Both the position numbers and the translations under genes were made by a program. From contig NZ_SJXM01000011.1 in NCBI RefSeq assembly GCF_004336805.1, forward strand, positions 1-64,000: a stretch of 64,000 nucleotides of DNA, written 5' to 3'. Below, one piece after another: positions 19,141 to 26,465 of this stretch; the stretch's first letter is position 1; every line of letters begins with the position of its first letter. Under the pieces are notes generated by a model. It was not told where the DNA came from. It worked only from the letters and a program-made list of their open reading frames with translations, and did not search any database. Source of the DNA: Aeromicrobium sp. IC_218. GTDB taxonomy: Bacteria; Actinomycetota; Actinomycetes; Propionibacteriales; Nocardioidaceae.

Positions 19141-21189
19141 ATGAGCAAGAGATTCCGCGGTGACATCGAAGGTCTGCGGGCCATCGCGGTCCTGACCGTC
19201 GTCCTGTACCACATCGACCTCGCCTGGCTGCCGGGCGGATTCGTCGGCGTCGACATCTTCTTCGTCATCTCCGGCTTCCTCATCACCGGCCTGCTGGTGC
19301 GCGAGGTCGAGCGCGACGGACGGGTCAGCCTGAGCCGGTTCTACGCGCGTCGGTTCAAGCGCCTGCTGCCCGCGTCGGCGACGGTCATCGTCGCCACGAT
19401 GGTGGCCTCGTACCTGTTCCTGCCGGTGACGCGCTGGAAGGACACCGCGTTCGACGCGGTCGCCAGCGCCTTCTACGTCATCAACTGGCGACTGGCCGAC
19501 CGCGCGGTCGACTACTCCGCCGAGGACGACGCCGTCAGCCCGCTGCAGCACTTCTGGTCGCTCGCGGTCGAGGAGCAGTTCTACATCGTCTGGCCGCTGC
19601 TCATCATCCTCGTCGCGGTGCTCGTGCGTCGGGGCCACCTGCAGATGCGTCCGGCCATGTTCGGCGGCCTGCTGCTCATCTTCGTCCCGTCGCTCGCCTA
19701 CTCCGTCTACTGGACCCAGCAGTCGCCCGACACGGCCTACTTCATCACCACCACACGTCTGTGGGAGCTGGCGCTCGGTGGCCTCGTCGCCATCGCCGTG
19801 CCGGTGCTGAACCGTATGCGTCCGAACCTGGCGGCCGCCCTCACCTGGGCCGGCCTCGCCGGCATCGTGGCCTCGGTGCTGCTGCAGGACGACCAGATGC
19901 CGTGGCCGAGCTACTACGCGCTGCTGCCGATCGTCGCCTCCGCCGCCGTCATCGCCGGCGGTCCGGCGGCCGGGGCGCGCGGCGCGGGCTTCCTGCTCGA
20001 CCGCTCGGTCATGCGCTGGTTCGGCGGCCTGTCGTACTCGCTGTACCTGTGGCACTGGCCGATGATCGTCATCTACGAGGCCTGGTCGCCCGGCGAGGAG
20101 TCCACGCTCGAGCTGCTGCCCGTCGCCGTCGCGTCGCTCGCCGCCGCGTGGGTCACGCACCACGTCATCGAGAACCCGGTCCGCTTCTCCAAGGTCATGG
20201 AGTCCACCCGCAACGCGCTGGCGGCGGGCGTGGCCCTGACCATCGTCGGCGTCGTCGCCGGCTTCACGCTGAACGGCGCCATCCAGGTCGAGCAGACCCC
20301 CGTCGCCAAGGACGCGAAGGGCGCCCAGGTGCTCGGCGAGGACCCGCGCGGCAACCCGGCCGGCGACCCGGTCGACTCCGTCGAGGCGTTCGCCCCGTCG
20401 CTCACCGAGGTCGAGGACGACAACGCCAACGAGGCGACCCGCTCGTGCGACCAGGACATCGAGGGCACCGACCCCGCGTCCTGCACCTTCGGCGACCCCG
20501 AGGGCGAGACGGTCGTGGCGATGATCGGCAACTCCAAGACCCGTCAGTGGATCCCGGTCATGGACGAGATCGGCAAGGAGCGCGGCTGGCGCATCGAGTC
20601 GTTCACCAAGTCCGCGTGCGAGTTCACCGCGGCGCCCACGCGCAACGGCAGCGACCCGCTCGACGACTACCCCGAGTGCGACGAGTGGAACCGCAACGTC
20701 GTCAGGACCGTCACCGAGGACCTCAAGCCCGACCGCGTCTTCACCGTGCTCGACACGCTCAAGGTCGCCCAGGAGAGCGAGGACGTGCCGGCCGACGAGC
20801 TGCGCACGACCCGCATCGAGGGCGTCCAGCAGTGGTGGCGCACGCTCACCGACGCCGGCATCGACGTCGCCGTGCTCACCGCCGGTCCGCGTCTGCAGCT
20901 GAACATCCCCGACTGCGTCGGCAGCAACGAGGGACACCTCACGCGCTGCGCCGTCGACCGCGACAAGGCGTACTCGACCGTCTGGTCGGTCGAGGACGCC
21001 GAGGCGGCCGTGGACGGCGTCGAGGGCGTCGGCCTGGTCGACATGAACGGCTGGGTCTGCCCGGGCGAGCAGTGCGCGCCGATCATCGGCGACGTGCTCG
21101 TCTACTACGACACCCACCACGTCACGGCCACCTACACCAAGACGATGCGCCCGTTCCTCGAGCCGCAGCTGGCGAAGGCCTGGAAGTGA
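19141..21189 (+). CDS. Acyltransferase-3 / SGNH fusion (OafB-like O-acyltransferase)
   Basis: 682 residues. Residues 1-370 are an acyltransferase-3 membrane domain: FRGDIEGLRAIAVL, VLYHID with His24, GGFVGVDIFFVISGFLITGLL, FYARRFKRLLPA and the SLAVEEQFY motif. A linker leads to an extracellular SGNH domain from about 430 to the end. In that domain the usual GDS is GNS (Gly463-Asn464-Ser465) while the DxxH block is kept (DTHHVT, Asp657/His660). Such fusions carry acyl groups across the membrane and place them on glycans. The next SGNH lipoprotein gene overlaps its stop (GTGA). Confidence 0.92.
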   Translation: MSKRFRGDIEGLRAIAVLTVVLYHIDLAWLPGGFVGVDIFFVISGFLITGLLVREVERDGRVSLSRFYARRFKRLLPASATVIVATMVASYLFLPVTRWKDTAFDAVASAFYVINWRLADRAVDYSAEDDAVSPLQHFWSLAVEEQFYIVWPLLIILVAVLVRRGHLQMRPAMFGGLLLIFVPSLAYSVYWTQQSPDTAYFITTTRLWELALGGLVAIAVPVLNRMRPNLAAALTWAGLAGIVASVLLQDDQMPWPSYYALLPIVASAAVIAGGPAAGARGAGFLLDRSVMRWFGGLSYSLYLWHWPMIVIYEAWSPGEESTLELLPVAVASLAAAWVTHHVIENPVRFSKVMESTRNALAAGVALTIVGVVAGFTLNGAIQVEQTPVAKDAKGAQVLGEDPRGNPAGDPVDSVEAFAPSLTEVEDDNANEATRSCDQDIEGTDPASCTFGDPEGETVVAMIGNSKTRQWIPVMDEIGKERGWRIESFTKSACEFTAAPTRNGSDPLDDYPECDEWNRNVVRTVTEDLKPDRVFTVLDTLKVAQESEDVPADELRTTRIEGVQQWWRTLTDAGIDVAVLTAGPRLQLNIPDCVGSNEGHLTRCAVDRDKAYSTVWSVEDAEAAVDGVEGVGLVDMNGWVCPGEQCAPIIGDVLVYYDTHHVTATYTKTMRPFLEPQLAKAWK

Positions 21190-22160
21190 CCTCGAGGGCG
21201 CGGCGCCGCGTCGCGGCGTCCGTGCTCGCGCTGCTGGTCGTGGCCGCAGGGTGCACCGCCGATCCGTCGGAGCCTCTCGTGGCCCCCGGAGCCGTGCCCG
21301 GGCTCGGCGCTGCCGCGATCGGCCAGCCGCGGCCGTCGGACCTGGACGACGTCCAGCCCAAGCCGTCCCAGGCGCCGTACGACACTCCGGCCCCGCGTTC
21401 GCGGGCGTGCATCCAGGGCACGGGCAGCTCGAGCACCGCCGGGTGCGTGTTCGGCGACCCGGACGGGGACGTCGACGTCGCGATGGTGGGCAACAGCAAG
21501 ACGCTCCAGTGGCTGCCGGCCCTCGACGAGGTGGCCGACCTGAACGGCTGGCGGATCACCCTTCACGCGAAGTCCGTCTGCGAGCTGACCGCCGCCCCGA
21601 CGCGGGACCATCCCTCCATCGTCACCGACGGGTTCCCGGACTGCGACCTGTTCAACGAGCGGATGCTCGCCGAGCTCACCGGCCCGGACCGGCCCGACGT
21701 GCTCGTCACGGCCCTCGACACGCTGAAGGTCCGCCAGGACGACCCGGCGCTCCCGGCCGCCCGGGTCGACGCGCTCCGCCGCGACGGCGTCGTGGACTAC
21801 TGGGAGCAGGTGCGCGCCGCCGGCGTCGAGGTGGTCGTGCTGGCCGCCACGCCGCGACTCCCGTTCGACGTGCCGGCCTGCCTGCGACGCACGGGCGTCC
21901 CGGCCCGCTGCACTGTGCCTCACGACCAGGCGTACGCACCCGTGTGGAAGACCGGCGAGTCCGAGGCCGCCACGCGCGAGGCCGGCGTCGCGTTCGTCGA
22001 CCTCAACGACCTGGTCTGCCCCGGAGCGACGTGCGAGCCGGTCATCGGCGGGCTGACGGTCTATCGCGACCGCCACCACATCACGGCCAGCTACATGGAG
22101 ACGCTCGCGCCCGCCCTGGCCGAGCGCCTGGACGGCGTGCTGGAGCTCGACCGCGGCTGA
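21186..22160 (+). CDS. Lipoprotein with SGNH-type domain, GNS variant (2 of 5)
   Basis: 324 residues with a lipobox at VVAAGC (Cys23), followed by a Pro/Ala-rich spacer and an SGNH domain. Like the fused domain of the neighbouring acyltransferase, the nucleophile block reads VGNSKTLQW (Asn in place of Asp), and the DxxH block is DRHHIT. The two proteins share more with each other (CELTAAPTR, ALDTLKV) than with the GDS-type lipoproteins. Translation is coupled to the acyltransferase, so the lipoprotein may act as a second acceptor or transfer module in the same acylation path. It ends at a possible two-way terminator. Confidence 0.82.
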   Translation: MTSRARRRVAASVLALLVVAAGCTADPSEPLVAPGAVPGLGAAAIGQPRPSDLDDVQPKPSQAPYDTPAPRSRACIQGTGSSSTAGCVFGDPDGDVDVAMVGNSKTLQWLPALDEVADLNGWRITLHAKSVCELTAAPTRDHPSIVTDGFPDCDLFNERMLAELTGPDRPDVLVTALDTLKVRQDDPALPAARVDALRRDGVVDYWEQVRAAGVEVVVLAATPRLPFDVPACLRRTGVPARCTVPHDQAYAPVWKTGESEAATREAGVAFVDLNDLVCPGATCEPVIGGLTVYRDRHHITASYMETLAPALAERLDGVLELDRG

Positions 22161-22165
22161 GCCGG

Positions 22166-22187
22166 GCCCGCCTCAGGGCAGGCGGGC
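22166..22187. terminator. Possible bidirectional terminator between converging genes
   Basis: An 8-bp perfect stem (GCCCGCCT / AGGCGGGC) with a six-base loop lies at the junction of two converging genes and slightly overlaps the end of the minus-strand gene. No T-run follows, which is usual in high-GC genomes. Confidence 0.4.
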
Positions 22188-24689
22188 GATGCGGTCGTAG
22201 AGCTCGGCGTTGCCCTCGGCCACCGGGCCGCCGGGCCACGCCACCAGCTCGGTCGCGTCCAGCGCCGTGGCGATCGCCGCGCACACGTCGGTCGGCTCGC
22301 CGTCCACGACCGGTCCGAAGCCGTCGCGGCGGTAGTCGAACCAGCCGCGCCGCTCGTTGTGCCGCCCGCCGAAGAACTCGTCCTCGTCGAACTGGAAGTA
22401 GACGGTGGGGCGGCCGAGCCAGGCCAGGTCGAAGGTCACCGAGGAGTAGTCGGTGACGAGCACCGCGGCGTCCACCAGCAGCTCGCGGTAGCGCACGGGC
22501 ACCTCGGTGACGACCTCGACGCCGTCGGGCAGCTCCACGCCCGCGAACGCCTCCCGGGCGTTCGGGTGGGGCAGGAACGTGACGACCAGGTCCCGCTCGC
22601 GGGCGGTGCGCAGCAGCTCGGGGTGACGCAGCACCTCGGTCCAGCGGCGGACGTACGCCGAGTCGGCGACCTGCTGCGCGGCGGCCTCCCCCGCGGTCCG
22701 CTCCGACAGCCAGCGTCGCCACGTCGGGGCCACCAGGACGCGATGCGGCGGGCCCGAGCGGGCCGCGTCGGCGGCAGTCAGCTCGTGCAGGCGCGGCTGC
22801 GGCGTCAGCGTGACCTCCATCGGCGTCAGGCGGTAGGGCGACTCGCCGTCGAAGGAGCGCGCCTCGGGCGCCGCCGAGGCGAGCACCAGCGCGAAGTCCT
22901 TCTGGTTGAACCAGCGCGACAGGTCGCCCTTGGCCACGCCGTGCTGCAGGAACACGACCCGCCAGGCGGGGCCACCGTCGACCTCGGGCTCGAACGGCTG
23001 GACGACCTCCTCGCGGGCCTGCGACGACACGAGCACGCGCGCGTGGCGCTGCAGGTCCCGGTGCTCGGCGGAGGCGTAGGCGACGAGCCGGAAGCCCTCG
23101 GCGTCCAGGCGGTCCCAGTCGCGGCTGGTGCGGTCGAGCACGAAGCGCAGGTCGGTGCGCGGGCGGTTCTCGCGGATCCAGCGGTAGAACGCCTCGGCGT
23201 TGTCGCCGGCCTCGCCGACGCGGTCCATGAGCACCCAGGTGTCGCCCAGGCCGCGGGTGCGGACGCGCTCGCCGAGCGACGGCGTCTCGAGCGACTCGCC
23301 CGGGTGGGCCTCGCTCCAGGCCTTGCGCCCGGCGCGCGGCAGCAGGGCGGCCTCGGCGGCGGACAGGGACGTCCAGGCCTCGGCCTGGACCTGGCGCGCG
23401 ACGATGGTGCGGGTGCGACGCCCGGGAGCGAGCAGGACACTGGCCGCGCGACCGTCCAGGTGCAGCGTGACGCCGCGACCGGCGGGCACCCACAGGATGC
23501 GCTGCGTCAGCAGCACCTGGCCCAGGAGCTCGTACTGGCGCACGGTCGCCGAGACGGGCTCGACGACGCGTCCGTCCTCCTCGAGCCGCTCCTCGGGCAG
23601 GGTGCCGGCGAAGTAGTAGGTGACCTCGACGAGGTCGCCGCGCACGCGCCCGGTGCGCACGCGCAGGGTGCCCTCGCCCTCGCCCAGCCGCAGCCGGATC
23701 GCGGCGCGCACCCAGCCGTTGAGCCGGTGGACGTCGTAGCGGCGGACGACGTCCTCGTCGAGCCGCGCGCACACCCGGCGGGCCAGCGTCGCGAACCGCT
23801 CCCCCATCTCCGGGCCGAGCCCCGCGTACGGCGACTCGATGCGCTGGGAGGACCGCAGGATCCACGACAGCGTGTAGATCAGGACGTTCTGCACCCAGGC
23901 CGGCACCGAGCCGTCGGCGTCCTGCGCCCGGTCGAGCAGGTCGAGGTAGCCGTGCTCGAGCACGGTGGTGATCGGCCGGGCGTCGCGGCCGAGGTTCTGC
24001 AGGGCGGACGTGCCGTCGTCGCGCTTGCGGTAGACGTAGACCGCCGACGCGACGACGCCCACGACGGGTGCCGGGGCGGCGAGCAGGTAGCGCACCAGCA
24101 GGTGGACGTCCTCGAAGTTGGGCCGCAGCCCCTCCTCGAAGCGCAGGCCGGCCGAGCGCAGCAGGTCGACGTCCAGGACGCTGGACGCGCCGCTGGCCTG
24201 GACGATCGAGGGGTCCTGCGACAGGTCGACGACCCGATCGCCGTCGGTGAACTTGCCGTCGAGGGCGTGGCTGAACTCGCGGGTGCCGTCGGCCTCGCGG
24301 AAGACCTCCAGGCGGGTGGCGTACAGCGCCGCGCCGGCCCCCTCCGGGCTGCTCATGAACGCGTCGAGCCGCTCGAAGTAGTCCGGTGCCAGCACGTCGT
24401 CGGGGTCGGTGAACGTGACCCACCGGTTCCGGACCAGCTCCAGCCCGTGGTTGCGCGCCGACGCGGGGCCGGCGTTCTCCTGCCGCACGACCCGCACGTT
24501 CGGGTGCTGCGCGGCCCAGCGCTCGGCGTGCTCGTACGTCCCGTCGGTCGAGCCGTCGTCGACCAGCACGACGTCCAGCCGCTCGAACCCGTACGTCTGC
24601 GCCTCCAGGGAGGCCAGGTACTCGCCCAGGTAGCGCTCCACCTGGTAGAGCGCCGAGACGACGGAGAACGTGCCGCGAGCGTCGGGCAT
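22173..24689 (-). CDS. GT2 glycosyltransferase fused to CDP-glycerol glycerophosphotransferase domain
   Basis: 838 residues. Residues 1-230 are a GT-A (GT2) domain: FSVVSALYQVERYL, VVLVDDGSTDGT, the DPDD metal site and a late ED acid pair. Residues 480-830 are a TagF-type Glyphos_transf domain with LQHGVAKGDLSRWFN, VAPTWRRW, FLPHPN and TDYSSVTFDLAWLGRPTVYFQFDEDEF. A beta-rich linker joins them. Such bifunctional proteins can alternate sugar and polyol-phosphate addition in complex teichoic acids, which is my inference here. ATG overlaps the stop of the upstream secreted nuclease-fold gene by one base. Confidence 0.88.
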   Translation of the reverse strand: MPDARGTFSVVSALYQVERYLGEYLASLEAQTYGFERLDVVLVDDGSTDGTYEHAERWAAQHPNVRVVRQENAGPASARNHGLELVRNRWVTFTDPDDVLAPDYFERLDAFMSSPEGAGAALYATRLEVFREADGTREFSHALDGKFTDGDRVVDLSQDPSIVQASGASSVLDVDLLRSAGLRFEEGLRPNFEDVHLLVRYLLAAPAPVVGVVASAVYVYRKRDDGTSALQNLGRDARPITTVLEHGYLDLLDRAQDADGSVPAWVQNVLIYTLSWILRSSQRIESPYAGLGPEMGERFATLARRVCARLDEDVVRRYDVHRLNGWVRAAIRLRLGEGEGTLRVRTGRVRGDLVEVTYYFAGTLPEERLEEDGRVVEPVSATVRQYELLGQVLLTQRILWVPAGRGVTLHLDGRAASVLLAPGRRTRTIVARQVQAEAWTSLSAAEAALLPRAGRKAWSEAHPGESLETPSLGERVRTRGLGDTWVLMDRVGEAGDNAEAFYRWIRENRPRTDLRFVLDRTSRDWDRLDAEGFRLVAYASAEHRDLQRHARVLVSSQAREEVVQPFEPEVDGGPAWRVVFLQHGVAKGDLSRWFNQKDFALVLASAAPEARSFDGESPYRLTPMEVTLTPQPRLHELTAADAARSGPPHRVLVAPTWRRWLSERTAGEAAAQQVADSAYVRRWTEVLRHPELLRTARERDLVVTFLPHPNAREAFAGVELPDGVEVVTEVPVRYRELLVDAAVLVTDYSSVTFDLAWLGRPTVYFQFDEDEFFGGRHNERRGWFDYRRDGFGPVVDGEPTDVCAAIATALDATELVAWPGGPVAEGNAELYDRIARLP

Positions 24690-26407
24690 CAGCGCTTGGT
24701 CACTCCCACGGTCGCCCAGACCAGGTTGTGGTCCGAGCTGGGACGTCCGTTGCTGAGCCACGCCTCGTGACGGTACCCGTCCGAGCCGGGCGAGTTCTTG
24801 ACCAGCACGTGGTCGGCGCGCGGGCCGAAACCGACCGAGTCGGCCGGCTGCTGCGGCGTCGTCGCGAACTTGTTGACGGTGCTGTACTGCCGGTTGGCGA
24901 TGCTCGTGCCGGCGGCGGCTCCGTCGTAGAACCCGGCCTTGATCGCCGCGGTGTGGCCGGAGTCGGCGACCAGGTCGCCGGTGAGCACGACGGGAGTGAC
25001 GCCGTCGTCGAGCCGCTTGCCGTTCTTGTCCGAGGTGGCCGCCAGCTTCGTGACGATCTCCCGGACGGACGAGCCGGGCTCGGCCTTGGTCTCGTTGAGG
25101 TGCGTCGAGACCACGACGGTGGTCCCGCCGGGCACCTGCTTGTCCTGCAGCCGCACCCACACCGCGTTCATGCCGCCGGTGAGGCTCAGCGCACCCTGGT
25201 CGACGACCGAGAACCGCGCGGTGCGCCACAGGACGGCGTTCTGGCCCTGGCCGTAGCTGTCGTGCGTCGTGCCCTCGAGCGCACCGAGGCTGCCGGGCAG
25301 GATCTCCTGGAGACCGACGGCGTCCAGGTCGTCGACCTGCTGCTTGACGCGGTCGTCGCGGCTCGTCCAGTCCGAACCGCAGTTCGTGCCGGTCTGGCAC
25401 ACGTTGAACGATCCGACCTTCGCCACGTTCACGACGGCGTGGTCCGGACGCACCGGGGTGGGCAGCGCGGCCTTCTGGACCGTGCGCAGGCCACTGCCGA
25501 CGCCCTTGCCCTGCACGCGGACGCGGATCGGGTTGCCGTACGCGACCTTGTTGCGGTCCGCGTCGCTGCCCGCGACGACCACCGAGCGGGTGCCGGTGCC
25601 GAGACGCCTCGGGGCCCGGGCCAGGGCCTCGGCCCAGGTGCTGCCCGAGTAGAGCTCGTAGACCGTGGCGTAGTCGACCGCGTTCCAGCTGGCCCGGACG
25701 CCGTCCGCGACGGGCGTCAGGGCCAGCGACATGGCGCCCAGCGAGCGGGCGTCGTCGAACGAGACGGTCTGGGTGTAGGCCCACGGGCCGGTGCCGGCGG
25801 ACGAGACGCCGCGCACGCGCACCTTGTAGGTGACGCCCTTCGCCAGGTGGCGCGCCCAGGCGCTGGTGCCCTTGACGCGCTCGGTGGTGGTGCCCGAGGC
25901 GCGGAAGTCGCTGAAGCGCGAGACCTGCACGTCGTAGGCGGTGGCGCCGGCGAGGCGGGTCCAGGACATCGCCCGCGAGCGCGAGGCCCAGACCTGGTTG
26001 TCGGTGCCCGTGCGGCGCACGAGGCCACGGACCCGGTCCAGGGCGAACGTGCGGGCGGTCGCGGCCGCCGACCAGCGTCCACGCTTCCAGCCCTTGGACG
26101 ACTTCGCCAGGGCCCGGACGCGCACGACGTACGCGCGTCCCGGCTTGAGTCCCTGGATCTTCGCGTTCGCCTTCGAGCTGGTGCGCGACTTCGCGCCGGC
26201 GAAGCGCGGCGACGTGCTCCACTGCACCTCGTAGCGCGACGCGCCCTTGACCTTCGACCAGGCGGCCTTGAAGTCGGTCTTCATGACCGAGTGCGTCCGC
26301 AGGCCGGTGACCTGCTTGGGCGTCGCGGCCTGCGCGGGCGCGGCGAGGACCCCCAGCAGCAGGGCGACGGAGGCGAGCGGGGCGAGCAGCCACTTCGATG
26401 CGTTCAC
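24689..26407 (-). CDS. Secreted fibronectin-type / endonuclease-exonuclease-phosphatase fold protein
   Basis: 572 residues. A Sec signal peptide ends near APAQAA (about residue 28). Two to three fibronectin type III repeats follow (residues 30-320), then an EEP (DNase I-like) domain from about 330: SFNVC, LQEI, STHLNE, RADHVLV and SSDHNLVW. The usual GDxN catalytic motif reads GDLVAD, so the Asn that helps hold phosphate is replaced by Val. The protein is exported; it could be a weakened nuclease or phosphodiesterase, or a binding protein. It is the first gene of a pair with the downstream GT2-TagF fusion. GTG start after TAGGAG. Confidence 0.82.
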   Translation of the reverse strand: MNASKWLLAPLASVALLLGVLAAPAQAATPKQVTGLRTHSVMKTDFKAAWSKVKGASRYEVQWSTSPRFAGAKSRTSSKANAKIQGLKPGRAYVVRVRALAKSSKGWKRGRWSAAATARTFALDRVRGLVRRTGTDNQVWASRSRAMSWTRLAGATAYDVQVSRFSDFRASGTTTERVKGTSAWARHLAKGVTYKVRVRGVSSAGTGPWAYTQTVSFDDARSLGAMSLALTPVADGVRASWNAVDYATVYELYSGSTWAEALARAPRRLGTGTRSVVVAGSDADRNKVAYGNPIRVRVQGKGVGSGLRTVQKAALPTPVRPDHAVVNVAKVGSFNVCQTGTNCGSDWTSRDDRVKQQVDDLDAVGLQEILPGSLGALEGTTHDSYGQGQNAVLWRTARFSVVDQGALSLTGGMNAVWVRLQDKQVPGGTTVVVSTHLNETKAEPGSSVREIVTKLAATSDKNGKRLDDGVTPVVLTGDLVADSGHTAAIKAGFYDGAAAGTSIANRQYSTVNKFATTPQQPADSVGFGPRADHVLVKNSPGSDGYRHEAWLSNGRPSSDHNLVWATVGVTKR

Positions 26408-26465
26408 GAGGGACTCCTATCGGAACCGCGGGCCGGCGGTTGAGCGAAAAAGGGCGCGGTCAGCA

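Noticed and set aside
19761..22160. 799-residue plus-strand frame covering an acyltransferase end and an SGNH protein
   Set aside because: The first two thirds are an Arg-rich shadow of the acyltransferase gene; the lipoprotein signal peptide starts at 21186.
22173..26393. A single 1406-residue minus-strand frame
   Set aside because: The first 568 codons are a shifted reading of the secreted endonuclease-fold gene. The real protein begins at the ATG at 24689, where the stop of that gene overlaps it.
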